From Coenobita brevimanus (lineage: Eukaryota > Arthropoda > Malacostraca > Decapoda > Coenobitidae), in contig CM064670.1 of the NCBI GenBank assembly GCA_032717465.1, positions 14,104,431 to 14,168,430 of the forward strand: DNA of 64,000 nucleotides, written 5' to 3'. The position numbers were made by a program, and so were the translations under genes. The notes beneath the pieces were generated by a model that was not told the DNA's origin, searched no databases, and worked only from the letters and a program-made list of their open reading frames with translations. Positions 1 to 10,922 of this stretch are shown one piece after another (position 1 is the first letter of the stretch; the number at the start of each line of letters is the position of its first letter).

Positions 1-860
1 TGTGATTGAGGTGTTGCACTGTCCTGTGTGTGAAGACAGTATGTAGGTGGGATACCACTGTAGAGGATTTGATAATTAAATGTTTGCGTGGTGATTGTTT
101 TATGTGCCTATGTGTGTTGCGTGTGTCATGTAATGACAGGTGTTGTGTACTGGCACAGGCTTCTGCATGGAATTGTGTGCCCCTCACATCAAGGTAGTCT
201 CTGACAGGGAGGGCTTTAATTTTCAGAGTACAGTATAAGTATGCTGTGGGAGTGGTTTTGATCCAGCCACTTTTAATGCAAAGGGTGTTGTTCTGCATGA
301 TATGCAAGGTTTTGCAGTGAGTATCAGATTGGATGGTGGCCTATGCCAGGGAGGCACAGGACATCACTGGTCTAATGCATTGTTTGCCGAATAAGGAAAG
401 CGTTTCTTTTTGTTGTCCAAAGTTTGGCCCTGTAGTTGCCCTGACTGCACTGAGACTGGGGGTGCACTGCCTCCGAATGTCTCGTCCATGATCCTTGAAG
501 GTGAGTCTGGTGTCATACCTATGTTGTTCCAGTGATCTTAGAGGAGGGAGCTTATGGCACACATATATTGTTAGGTGTGATGTGGGGGGGGGGAGAGGTC
601 CCTGTGTTTATGTTTATTGCTGGTGATGAGTGTGGTGGTGGATTTGGCTTAGGCAAATGTCAGCCTGTTGTCCTCAACCCAAGTCTGCAGTGCTGGAGGC
701 AGCCTAGTCCTATTGAAGTGCACAGACTGTGTCTGCAATGTGGTGTGTTATGGTGAAATCATATGCATATGAGGCAATGTTGGGGTGAAATAATATCATG
801 CATGATAGGTTGGACAAACCGTGTAGGGATCTGGTGCTCCTTCGTGGTAGACAGCATCTC
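1..860. other. No supported gene
   Basis: I see no coding signal here. The reading frames are short, overlap on both strands and carry no recognisable motif. The sequence is moderately TG-rich and resembles ordinary intergenic or decayed repeat DNA. Confidence 0.5.
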
Positions 861-996
861 ACCAGAATCAGACCAGGGTTCTTCCAATGGCAAGGCACAG
901 GGAAATATAAGGAGCTTTGGTTCCCAGGTGGACATCACAGCCACTCCTTCCAAGATGTTCAGTGCCACCATGTGTTGGCTCCTTGTCAGTGGTGTA
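861..996 (+). repeat. Dispersed repeat, copy 1
   Basis: About 130 bases recur in the same orientation near 40436-40560. Both copies share, in order, an accaggg...cttcc(c)atg block, a 'ggctcccaagtgga' type block, a 'cacagtgccacca' type block and a 'ggctcct' block. No coding content is seen. The family is unknown to me; it could be the end of a larger transposon. Confidence 0.45.
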
Positions 997-1022
997 CCAT
1001 ACTGTAATGAGCTGGCCTCCCC

Positions 1023-2303
1023 TTCCCGCTCCCCCCCTCCACCTCACTCACATACACTCTCCTCGTCAGTCTCTTGCTCTCCAAAACCAGTCCAATATAC
1101 AATACTGTACAGTATTAACATAATTAAGACCATAACTTTACTCTTCCCTACATTCACCTTTATTCCGTTTCTTACACACTCTCCCAAACTCATTTACCAG
1201 GCCTTGCAGCTCCCCTTCATCTTCACTTAGCAACACAGAATCATCTGCAAACAACAGTACAAGGAGTTTCTGCACGCTGCCCTCTCTCATTAGGGCCACT
1301 CCAAAATCCACTGCCCTACCTTGTATCTCTTTTATAACCCCATCCATATACAGACTGAACAGCCATGGAGACATGACACAGTCCTGTTTAAATCCAATCT
1401 TCAAATACAAAAATTGACTCAGTTCACTGTTTACACGCACTGCAGTCTTAGCACCCTCATACATACTCTTCACGGCATTCAACAACTTCCCATTTACTCC
1501 ATACTGTATATTCTTAATACCTTCCACAATCCTTTTCTATCCACCCTGTCACACACTTTTTCCAAATCCATGGAGGCCACACACAACTTCTTTTCCTTCT
1601 CTAGAAACTTTTCCACTAAAGACCTATGAATGAATATCTGATCCACACAATCTCTTCCCTTCCTAAAACTGCCCTGTTCTTCTCCAATTAATTCCTCTGT
1701 TTTTTCCATAACTCTGTTGATAAGTATCCTGCCATATACTTTTCCTATTACACTAAGACGACCAAAGCTCCTATGATTACCGTACCACACACTTCTTTTT
1801 CCCCTTTTCCATTGTACAGGGGATTAACTATACCTGACTTCCTATCCTCCAGACTTTACCTTCCTCCCAGGCCAATCTGCACATCTTCCACATCCATTCT
1901 ACTACTATCTCTTCCCCATGCTTCAGCATTTCACCACACACTCCATCAAATCCAGGGGCTTTCCCCATTTTGACTTTCTTCACTGCTTCCACAACTTCCA
2001 TCCTACTGATTTCTTCCTCTCTTCTCACATCCCTCTTTCTTCCAGCCATTCTCCAGCCACTTATACTCACATTACTTTCAATCTTTAGGTTCAACAATTC
2101 CTTAAAGTCTTCTCTCAATCTGTTCACATTTCTCCCTTCTCCACTAGTAATCTATAAATTGTACCATTTTTATCTTTCACTCCCCGACTAACTTCTTTAA
2201 CACCCTGTTTAACTCTCTTTACCTCTTTCCAGAACATTTTCTTATATTCCCTCCACTTTACACTCAAATTCCTCATCCACTCTCTTCTTTCTCTCTCTTA
2301 CTA
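1023..2303 (-). pseudogene. RTE-like LINE relic, reverse transcriptase part
   Basis: This is the 3' two thirds of a non-LTR retrotransposon on the minus strand. Reading minus from 2127, three frames follow one another. The first covers the region before the RT palm. The second (1494-1790) has a GxxFRKGRxCVDQIF-type block and a Met-Asp-Leu-Glu-Lys catalytic segment. The third (1138-1527) has 'MSPWLFSLYMDG' and the catalytic FADD box. Frameshifts separate them, so the copy is dead. Downstream, part of the 3' end (about 1086-1126) is replaced by unrelated AT-rich DNA. It belongs to the same family as the copies at 37806-39418 and 60700-63893. RTE-like is my best clade guess from the endonuclease and RT of the best copy. 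Confidence 0.8.
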
Positions 2304-2691
2304 CAGGGCTCTTGCTGACTGCCGATGGTTGCAAGCCAATTGGCTCCTAAGGTTTCAGATTTATGAGCCAAATAAGTTTTTAGTTGCCAAACTAACTACG
2401 AGGCAAAATATTTTATGAGCAATAAATATATTTAATTATTTACACATTGTGATGATTAGAATCACATAATGAGGTTTTAAACATTCACAGTGGCGACAAG
2501 GAAAGGCTTAATAAATGATCACAACATGCTTTCTTGTTCATTTAAGTGAGATGTACTTATTTTGTAGTTTACTGGGTTTTGAAGTAGATGTATTTTCTCC
2601 TCACCAAAAGGTGACTTGCATGTAAAATTTGTTCACTGAAGGGAAAAAATACTCGCATTTGCGAGCTGTGGCTTGCCCAATAAGAGCCCTG
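2304..2691. mobile_element. hAT-like MITE inserted in the LINE
   Basis: This 388-bp AT-rich block interrupts the LINE relic; the LINE protein resumes on the far side. Its ends are inverted copies of CAGGGCTCTT (2304-2313 and 2682-2691). Flanking bases include related TTACTA and TTGCTA stretches, compatible with a worn 8-bp target duplication. A CAGGG terminus is usual for hAT transposons. No transposase frame is present, so this is a non-autonomous element. The family assignment rests only on termini and duplication length. Confidence 0.6.
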
Positions 2692-2950
2692 TTGCTAATC
2701 TTTTCACCTCTCTCTTCCTCTCTACATATAACTCTCTCTTCTGTCTCTCAACTTCCTCCACACTCCTGTTTCTCATCCACACACTATATGATTTCTTCTT
2801 TTGTGCCACAGCCTGTCTCACCTCTTCATTCCACCATGCTGTTCCTTGCACCCCCTTTCATCCTCTCTTCACCCCACACACCACCTCACATGCTGGACAG
2901 ATTTCTTCTGTGAATATCTTGCACACATCTTCCACATCCCCCATCTGGAT
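2692..2950 (-). pseudogene. RTE-like LINE relic, 5' part beyond the MITE
   Basis: This continues the LINE of 1023-2303 upstream of the hAT-like insertion. Minus-strand residues include WWNEEVRQAVAQKKKSY and a basic EVKRL segment, corresponding to the linker between endonuclease and RT in the fuller copy near 61890-62040. The endonuclease is missing because the copy is 5'-truncated near 2950. Confidence 0.75.
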
Positions 2951-3229
2951 TCTGAAGCGATTAATTATTCTGATAATGTTCTGATTTTTCATGAAACTAG
3001 TAAGTCTTATAACACTGCATCATCTTCTCTGACGATGTTAACAGACCAAATCTGAGTAGTGTGAGAAATATAACAATTCTGGCATTACCCTATACAGACT
3101 ATGCTTATCCTAACCTTGAACTGTGTAATTCAACCCTAACCATGAATATATCTCGAGCACCACTTTGTGGTGGCACCAACAGGAGCCACGTTAACATGCT
3201 GACAAAACACAAACACAAGCACCATTATA

Positions 3230-3973
3230 CAGTAAAACCTTGATAAAATAGACTTCAATGGACCGGAATTTGCTTTTATCAGAATCAAGGAGCTACCGGA
3301 CTAAATTCCTATATTACTGTATTGGAAAAAGTCCGATAAAGTCAGAAGCAGTCAGGACTGCCTGACCACTTCAGCTATGTTCACCAGAATAAGGTAAATC
3401 AAAAACATGTTTATCAGTGTACAGCACAGTATTATTCTACCTCTATCTATTGCCAGATGCCTTAATCCCATACGGGGTGGCCACAAACAAATCGCCTCCA
3501 CATCGCCTCATCCCCCGCCATTTCACTGCCCTGCTCCCAACACACACCCTCCTCTCTCATATACCTCTCCACTCCATCCCTCCATCTCATCCTCGGCCTC
3601 CCCCTCCCTCCACCTTACTCACATACACTCTCCTCATCAGTCTCTTACCTTCCATCCTCTCCACATGGCCAAACCACCTCAGTGTGGTCCTCTTAACGCT
3701 TCCAATCACATCCACATCCACTCCACAACGCTCTTTTATATTATTATTATACAGGTATAGTATATATATTATACCATTTGATTATTGTAGTGAAGTTATA
3801 ACACACTACAATACAGCAATGGTAGTTAAAAGTTTAAAAACCATTTGTGCGATCAGGACCAATGTCTGATATATACCGGTATCGGAAAAAGTCCGGATAT
3901 CACTTTTATCGGAATTTCGCATTTTTCAGAATAGTTTGGGCCCCAATTAGTCTGTTATAGCGAGGTCTTACTG
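3230..3973. mobile_element. Tigger/pogo-like MITE, copy 1 (interrupted)
   Basis: The termini are CAGTAAAACC and GGTCTTACTG with TA on both sides, the signature of Tigger/pogo-type elements. It matches the uninterrupted copy at 46798-47230 along its length, including the shared 'gggccccaattagt' near the right end. Copy 1 is longer because a 0.3-kb LINE 3' end landed inside it (3437-3738). No transposase is encoded. Confidence 0.75.
3437..3738 (-). mobile_element. RTE-like LINE 3' end, 5'-truncated
   Basis: On the minus strand this carries the last residues of the LINE ORF (an LRWFGHxERM-type segment and an RGRPRMRW-type segment) and the characteristic 3' end containing 'ctggcaatagatag'. It sits inside the Tigger MITE between tattatt-type repeats that look like a target duplication. 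It shows that the LINE moved after the MITE. Confidence 0.75.
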
Positions 3974-4058
3974 TATGTCCAACTTACTGTACAACTAAAT
4001 ATGGAGTTCAGGTGCAGCGACTTAAGTATGTTACATGCTGCAAGACTGTATCATATAC

Positions 4059-4060
4059 TG

Positions 4061-4095
<35 letters not shown>

Positions 4096-4301
4096 ACTGA
4101 GGTGAAGATGCACTTGACAGGTTGGTGATGACTGGCTCAATACAACATGTCCACACAGCATCTTTGTATTTGGGTTTGTCAGTGTTTCGATTCACATTAC
4201 TGGTAATTATTTGAAATACGATGTTATTTGGCCAGGTTGCATTCTGCCAGTCATCACCAACCTGTCAAGTGCATCTTCACCTCAATAAAAAAAAAAAAAA
4301 A
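4059..4301. repeat. Head-to-head inverted repeat ending in poly-T and poly-A
   Basis: A T-run of about 33 is followed by a 37-base arm (about 4098-4134). After a spacer of about 115 bases comes the exact inverse of that arm (4249-4286), then an A-run. Transcribed across, it would fold into a long hairpin. The arrangement suits two 5'-truncated, A-tailed retrocopies inserted head to head, or one fold-back element. Confidence 0.65.
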
Positions 4302-4890
4302 TGAGTAGCTATAGTCAGAAGCACAAGAGAATCTGGTCCTAACTTTGCCACCCTTCAGTCCTAACCTTGGCAAAGGACACACACACACACACACAAAGGT
4401 AACTACGGTACCAGTACTGGTATGTGGATTTCTTGGTTGGCTTAGGTCAAGTAGGATTGCTTTGTGTAACATCCGTAAATATGACTGTACAACTACCGGT
4501 AGGCCTAATCTTCATAAATACCAAACATATTGCTCTTGCTGACATTTGTTCACGTCAAAACCATTAGTAAAATATCTGATAATTCTTTACTAAAAGGGCG
4601 CGGCGATAACACCTACAGTATATCTTAACAAACAATCTCCCGTGTCAAAGCAATAGGAAATTTAATGATTTAACCAAACTTAGCCTAACCCAGCCAAACC
4701 TAATCCAACCTAACATCACTTGCATTTAACAGTCAGCTTTCAAACTAAACAATGCGTGTTACAAACATTTTATACAGCTAGCTACTGGCAGAGGTGGGCG
4801 GAATACTTACGCATTCTAAATCCTCATTTATAGCTTTCAGAGGTACGTTTATAAAAATCCCCAGTAGCTGTGGTAATCCAGGAATAACAT

Positions 4891-6869
4891 GGGTCAGACT
4901 AATCTGAATGATGAATGACACCAAATGACAAATGGCAACGGTAAATGTAAATAATAGTCGCTCCCTACTGCCATTCATCATTCAGATTAGTCAGGCCCGG
5001 TATCGACACCTCATTGCATCTTAGGAAACCGAATGACATTAATATCACATGGAATGACATATTTCCTGTCATTCCAGTGTATACCCTCTGTTGACACCTC
5101 CTTCCACATTAAGCAACAGAATGGGAAGTTCGTCTGACCCCTCCAATTACAGACCAATAGCTGTCACATCTTCTCTTGGTGAGGTATTTGAAACTTTAAT
5201 TAATAAGCACATTGTTAAACATTTTGAATCCAACAACTTAATTAGTGATAGACAGTGTGGTTTTTGCCACGAGAGATCCACCATTGACATACTCAGTCTC
5301 TTGACTCATACCATTCATCAATCAATTGATCTTTTTGGGGGGACTCATGCAGTAGCTCTTGATGTCTCTGAAGCTTTCGACAGAGTGTGGCGCTGTTCCC
5401 TGCTGTCCGAACTCCCTTGCTGTGGACTAACGTCTTTTGTTCCTTTGATTTCTTCATATCTTAGTGACAGGAAAATAAGAGTAAAAGCAGATGATGTATA
5501 TTCCAATTTCCACTCAATAAACGCCGGCGTGCCGCAGGGATCAGTTCTGGCGCCAACCCTATTTCTGCTTCATATTAATGATCTCTTATCTGTCACCCAC
5601 AATCCCATTCACTCATATGCAGATGACTCAACACTACATGGTTCATTCACACTCAGACATCCATTTACAAAGTCTAATATCTCCATCTCTCAACTCAGTA
5701 TAGCCATCTCCATAAATCAAGATCTATCTACAATCAGTGAATGGGGACAAAACAACCTTGTCCCTTTTAATGCTAGTAAAACTAAATATATACAGTTTAC
5801 TAATAGACAGATATTGCCAGATTCGTACATTACCTTCAGTGCTACTAATATTCCCATCTCCAAAAGTATTGAAAATCTTGGTGTCTCACTTAACAGTGCC
5901 CTCAGCTGGACCTCTCATGTCAGATCACTTGCTAAAACCGCCTCAAAGAAACTTGGATTATTGTACAGAGTCTGTAACTTCTTCGCCGACGAGCAGTTAG
6001 CTATAATTTGAGTCATGTGCGCTTTCAGCTTGAATATTGCTCACCCTTGTGGAATGGTTGTGGAGAGGTTGCATTAAGACAACTAGACAAAATTTAGAAC
6101 AAAGCTGTTAGAATCATTAACAACCCTGCCATTACATATAAACTACCTCCCCTGCAAGTAAGAAGGAATGTTGCCTCCCTTGCATTATTTTACAGATATT
6201 TTTTTGGCAAATGCTCAGACGAAGTTGCGTCCATGATGCCACCTCTCCATGCCTTCCCTCGTGCTACACGGGCATCTGGTAGCGCTCATGACTGGAATGT
6301 CACTCAGCCATACTGCAGAACTTCTGCCTATCAGAATTCTTTCATTCCCCGAACTGCATCTCTCTGGAACTTGCTACCCCAGAGTTGTTTCCCTCCAAAT
6401 TTCAACCTACAGCTGTTGAAGTCTAACTGTTACAGATATTTTATGAACAGAGGACATCAGTAATCTGGTGTATGGATTATTTTTTTGTTTACTCATTTGT
6501 TTTTCCTTCCTCCGTTCTGTTATTAAAAAAATATATATATATATATTACCTGTCCTTCTAGTGTACACCCCCTATTGACACCTCACTGCATCTTTAGGAA
6601 CTGAATGACAATAATATCACACTGGAATGACAATATCACTGTCATTCCATGTGATAATAATGTCAGTCAGTTTCCCAAAGATGCAATGGGATGTCAACAG
6701 GTTTACACTGGAATGCCAGGTAATATCAGTTTCATTCTATGTAATATTAATGTCAGTCAGTTTCCAGGCCAGACAAATCTAAATGACAAATGACAGTAGG
6801 GAGCAGCTGTAATTTTTACCATTGTCATTCATTATTCAGTGTCCTTTGTCATTCAGATTAGTGAGACCC
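4891..6869. mobile_element. Fold-back DNA element split by a LINE
   Basis: The ends are inverted: GGGTCAGACTAATCTGAATG at 4891 matches the inverse of the sequence ending at 6869, and similarity continues for roughly 100 bases including a 'gctccctactg' block. Near-duplicate flanks (aataacat and taatgacat) could be a worn target duplication. Inside are several short inverted copies of an 'aatatcacatggaatgaca' unit. The centre is occupied by a LINE (5101-6548). No transposase frame is seen, and the superfamily is unknown. Confidence 0.5.
5101..6548 (+). pseudogene. Jockey/CR1-like LINE relic, RT and C-terminus
   Basis: The protein frame to 6011 shows the RT blocks in order: SNYRPIAVTSSLGEVFE, the QCGF block, the ALDVSEAFDRVW palm segment, GVPQGSVLAPTLFLLHINDL and the catalytic YADD box. 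After a stop at 6009 and another near 6096, the C-terminal domain continues to 6463 with SFIPRTASLWNLLP near the end. The N-terminus and endonuclease are absent, so it is 5'-truncated. It is bracketed by two similar 36-base stretches (5065-5100 and 6549-6584) that may be its target duplication. The tail is AT-rich with (TA)n. A second 3' copy lies at 56637-57110. The clade is inferred from the RT blocks alone. Confidence 0.8.
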
Positions 6870-7887
6870 TAATGACATGTAACCTGTAAAGATTCAACAG
6901 AAAATATGGAGAGGCCATGCCCATTTGGCAAATAATAATAATAATATAACAGCACCTTAATGACCCTCTTAACGTTAATTCTAAAATCTGTTTGAAGACA
7001 AATTTCGAAAAAAGCAGCAGATTAACTCATAGGTAAACCCCAAAAAAGAAGCAGGTAAAACAAAGATATATCAACTTCAGCTGAACTCTGATGTTACAAA
7101 TAAACTAAACTGGTACTCACGTTACCCTAGAACTGAAATTACCCAGTACACGGGCATCTTACCTCACGACCAGCGCATCCTCCCTGAAAGGATCGAAGAA
7201 AAACTCTATCTTTTTCACAGGCTTTAGGTTAATAAGTTTAGCCTGTTTCGCGAGTGCCGAGAAGATTCCAGCACTACGAGTAAAGGTGCCACTACGAGTG
7301 TAAGGCAGTGCCATATTGATCGATCTTACAGTAGAGCCACCTCATTATGTACCCCAACATATATATCAGAAAAATAAAGCCACATTTTTTAACTGTTTAC
7401 GATACTTTTACAAATTAAAATCTATCCCTTTCTGTTAACTCAAGCCCTCAAATGGTATACTCCAAACTTTATATTACGATACTGGCCGGTCCAGTTGCAT
7501 TACACTGATCTGGCATCATTGTTGTCGTCAGTGTCGTGTTCTAACCCTCGACGTTGTACTTAAAATATTTCACAACCAAAACATTTTCTAGGTCAATGTT
7601 ATGATAAAACTGTTAAAATGAATATTGTTCACAACGCAGCCAGGTAAATAAAAGTTCTATCTTTGCCAAAATAAAGCCTCAGGTGATGCAGTACATGCAT
7701 GGTTATGGGCAATTGTGTTTCGAACGCAACACATTGTATTTTTAGAGTAGCGTAAAGTACTACCCCGGGATTGAGGAAAAGAAATGACCACATACAGTAC
7801 TCCCTGCGTGCTGTAGGAGAAAGGCAAGGAGTAACTAAGTGACTGACTGACAGAAAAGTTTATTGTTGTAAAAGTATACAGAGTGTA
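6870..7887. other. AT-rich spacer, no gene seen
   Basis: There are no long reading frames with recognisable motifs, and a short (AAT)n run near 6930. I see nothing else in it. Confidence 0.5.
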
Positions 7888-8196
7888 TGTAATGGTAGGC
7901 GTTTTAAGGCGCGATTCCACCGGGGCAACACAGGCAACATGTAGCATGCGACTTGCCTGGTTTTCAACATGTATGTTGAATGCGGCATTCAGCCATGAGA
8001 CATGTTGACTGCGACAAGTCAACATTGTTGTTTCATGTAGCATGCTACATGCCAGTGTTTATGTTGAATGCCACAAAACCATTTTCACCGATTCAACAAA
8101 AACTAAGCCAGTTGTCAACACGATGTAACAGACAGACAGACAGATATGTAGATATAGACAAAGCTTAACAAAAAATCATGCAAGTAGATACCGTGT

Positions 8197-8199
<3 letters not shown>

Positions 8200-8242
<43 letters not shown>
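8200..8242. repeat. (CA)n microsatellite
   Basis: About 21 uninterrupted CA units lie immediately upstream of the tRNA-like SINE head. Confidence 0.9.
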
Positions 8243-8244
<2 letters not shown>

Positions 8245-8510
8245 GCTCGCCGGTGCAGTGGTAACGTTCTCGCTTGCCATCTGGTAGACGGGAGTTCGCG
8301 CCTCGCTCAGGTTTCGAAAAGTTTCACTGACGAAGTGGGTGGTTACTGTCCCCCTTGAGCAAGGGGACGGGTGTGTGCGTGTGTGAAGGTCACAGCCTTG
8401 CCCTTAGATCGGACTATATGAGCTCTCAGCTCCCTTCCGGGAGGGTAAAAGCTGACGATCACGACCATCAGGTGATCCTGACCGACCCGGTGAATTACAC
8501 TGCCGAATAA
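8243..8510 (+). mobile_element. tRNA-derived SINE candidate
   Basis: The first 75 bases look like a tRNA gene: an A-box-like TGCAGTGGTAACGTT segment, then 'ctcgcttgccatctggtagacggg', then a B-box-like GGAGTTCGCGCCTC. A non-tRNA body of about 190 bases follows. The 3' half of a tRNA acceptor stem is missing, so a functional tRNA is unlikely. It sits inside the Harbinger-like element. Its family is not known to me. Confidence 0.55.
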
Positions 8511-8684
8511 CTTATAAAAAGGTTTGAATGTATAGAAAGACGAGTGCTGAGTGCCCGCCGTCAAGAAGACACGAATGCAAAAATTTTCTGAAGTATCGTA
8601 TCTTAGCTTAACAAGAGGCAGGATAGAGAGAATAATGTGACAGATGAAAGATTTACTAGTGTTGGCACAGTATTAGGACTGGCG

Positions 8685-8685
<1 letters not shown>

Positions 8686-8717
<32 letters not shown>

Positions 8718-8797
8718 GGGGAACGGAGAGAAGAGAAGTAGGGAAGAGAGAGAAGCGACAAGACAAAAGTCGAAAGAGAGAGAGAGAGAGAGAGAAA
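8686..8797. repeat. (GA)n-rich tracts
   Basis: Two GA runs (about 8686-8712 and 8775-8797) are separated by a purine-rich stretch. Simple repeat only. Confidence 0.8.
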
Positions 8798-8931
8798 GTG
8801 CTCTTGGCTAATCCCCGTAGTGGATCTAGTTTAGCCTGGTTATTCTTGTATTGTTCCAAGCGTATATCCCGTAGAACTAGTTTTCTATATTCTTCTATAA
8901 ATTCTTCGTTTTTCTCTTGAGACCAATTCAT
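8791..8931 (-). pseudogene. MADF/Myb-like protein fragment of the Harbinger-like element
   Basis: Minus-strand residues begin MNWSQEKNEEFIEEYRKLVL and continue with a YKNNQ segment. The pattern of an acidic helix, a Tyr-Arg and then a Tyr-Lys-Asn resembles the start of MADF or Myb/SANT-like domains, which PIF/Harbinger elements encode beside their transposase. Only about 45 residues survive before GA-repeat sequence. I assign it from this pattern and from its place inside an element with a TTA duplication. No transposase remains. Confidence 0.45.
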
Positions 8932-9514
8932 CTTGTTGCTTTCAACATCGAATCCTTCCCGCGACTGGTGGGAAGGCGCCGAGGCCGGCAACACTAGGCA
9001 ACAGGCTAAAACTTGTCGCATGCGTCACGTTCTACGGGCAACTTGTTGCCACCTGTTGCATGGCACACAGTGGCATGCTACAAGTTGCCTTGTGTTGAAC
9101 TGATTGGAACACACTTGGCCTATGCGACAATGTAGCATGCCACATGTTGCCAAAATGTTGCCTCGGTGGAATCGCGCCTTTAGGGTCGGCTTCCTGTCCC
9201 TCTAACGCCTAGTGTGTAGCTGGGTTCTCTTTCTAGACCGGAGCTTAGACAAATAGGAAAGAGGCAGAACACAAAAACTCAAGGCAACAACTTTATATGT
9301 GTATTACTAAATTCTACAGCGGGACGGGTACAGTAGATGTCACAAACACAGGTATACAGGACAAGGCCTAGATATGGGTTTTTAGTATCGTGCAGGATCC
9401 TACTCAGGGCAAGGTCGGGTAAAGTGAGTAGCACTGGGGCAGAGGGGTTATGCACTATTATTGCAGAAAGTCCAAGTTCTATATATTGGTGGAATTCGTG
9501 GCACTGTTTCTAAA

Positions 9515-9870
9515 ATACGCGCCTCCACTGCCGGACCCCCCACCCCGCTACGGAGCCGCAGCCCTACCCCCACCCCAGGAGGACACCACGGCGGGCCAGG
9601 TGAGTGCGGGACTGGCCCAGAGCAAGACGGGCGCCGGGGCGCCCCTACCTTGAGTCCCTCTTCCCCTCAACCCACCCAACTGCGACGTGGCAGGAATGCG
9701 ACACTACTTCACGGACGGAGCAACCCTCACCAGGATCGGGGTGGGACTGCTCCAGATGCATTACCAGGCACTACTGCGGTAACGGCCACTGTACATACCG
9801 GAGAGGGAATGGCCACTGTATGTCCCTCAGTTGCTTCCCCCTGCAGCCCTGCGGTAACGGCCATTATACG
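9515..9870 (+). pseudogene. LTR-encoded ORF, family B, first part (start codon lost)
   Basis: This is the N-terminal part of the conserved LTR frame. The expected ATG of TAAAATG is ATA here (9515-9517). The frame then runs through a Pro-rich segment (GPPTPLRSRSPTPTPGGHHGG) into the first TATV.TGEG.ATV repeats, until the family-D LTR interrupts it at 9871. The N-terminus matches the B copy at 35607 and, more loosely, family D. Confidence 0.65.
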
Positions 9871-10339
9871 TGTTATGCTGAGTGTTTTTAGGCCGACTCC
9901 TCGTACTAAAAACACTATAGTCTGATTCCCGCCCGCTTGCGGCTTAGGTGTGACCCGCACCTGTGGACAGTGGTGCCACGTTTCCCCAACTTGCGATGTG
10001 AAACGGAAGCTATTTATGTACAAGGCATCACAAATTCGATAAATTCAGATGAATAAAACTTACACTTGTGTATTTTGATGGATGAATCAACAGTAATCTT
10101 ATTATGCATAAAATATTTATACAGTAACACAGAAACATGGCATACATATTGTACAGTGTTGCTAAAAGATATTGTAGTCACTTTTAATGGTTTTTAGCGT
10201 AGTTTTAGGGTGGGTAATAATATCACAGTTATGGATATAAGAGAATGAGCCTGAAAAAAGAAGAAATATGCCAATATCCAAAGTAAAAGAAATAATTCAT
10301 ATAATTCTTGTGAGTGGCAGCACTGACAGATAGCTTCCC

Positions 10340-10342
<3 letters not shown>

Positions 10343-10389
<47 letters not shown>

Positions 10390-10390
10390 G
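10343..10390. repeat. (GA)n microsatellite
   Basis: A near-pure GA run within the inverted-repeat element. Confidence 0.9.
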
Positions 10391-10430
10391 GCAGGAGAGG
10401 GGCATGCATTGAATGCATTGTCGGCATCAC

Positions 10431-10852
10431 TAAATATAACAAAACCAAATTCACAAATGAAAGCACAATTATAAATAACTTATAAAAGAATCAAAAGTAC
10501 TCAGGGTGGCTCACATTTCCCGCCATGTGGTAGGTGATTCCAGCCCCCCCTTCCCCTTCCCTCCCTTCTTAATCCCTCCTGGGTGTCTCAGGTCAAATCC
10601 CCCGTCAGACTTCCCCTACCCCCAGGACCACCACCCCAACAAACCCACATCCACACTCCCACCCACACCTACACCCACACCCCACTACGTCGGGGTGTAT
10701 GAATCAGTAACGTAACAAACCTCTCAGCAGACAGTAACTTTGACACTCCATCTACTACTAAATATAACAAAACCAAATTAACAAATGAAAGCACAATTAT
10801 AAATAACTTATAAAAGAATCAAAAGTACACAGGGTGGCTCACATTTCCCGCC

Positions 10853-10853
<1 letters not shown>
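10431..10853. repeat. 95-bp direct repeats about 330 bp apart
   Basis: The block starting 'aaatataacaaaaccaaatt' and ending 'cacatttcccgcca' occurs at about 10431-10525 and 10760-10853 with only a few differences. The downstream copy runs straight into a long GA array. A local duplication within the element explains it. Confidence 0.7.

Positions 10854-10854
<1 letters not shown>

Positions 10855-10918
<64 letters not shown>
10855..10918. repeat. Long (GA)n microsatellite
   Basis: About 32 uninterrupted GA units. Confidence 0.95.

Positions 10919-10922
<4 letters not shown>

Larger units (their letters stand above)
7907..9179. mobile_element. PIF/Harbinger-like element with TTA duplication
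   Basis: Inverted ends start AGGCGCGATTCCACCG at 7907 and end with its inverse at 9179. Inner copies of GGCAACATGT.GCATGC extend the terminal repeat to about 45 bases with small gaps. TTA lies on both sides (7904-7906 and 9180-9182), the duplication made by PIF/Harbinger transposases. The LTR sequence of family A resumes exactly across it. The interior holds a SINE-like block, (CA)n, (GA)n and a decayed MADF-like reading frame. The 'tgtagcatgc' motif repeats many times near both ends. Confidence 0.7.

Noticed and set aside
3150..3175. Short hairpin caccac-ttt-gtggtg as a terminator or miRNA
   Set aside because: Too short and isolated; no supporting context.
8243..8320. Functional tRNA gene
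   Set aside because: The A- and B-box-like parts are present but the acceptor stem does not close and the sequence continues into a SINE-like body inside a transposon.
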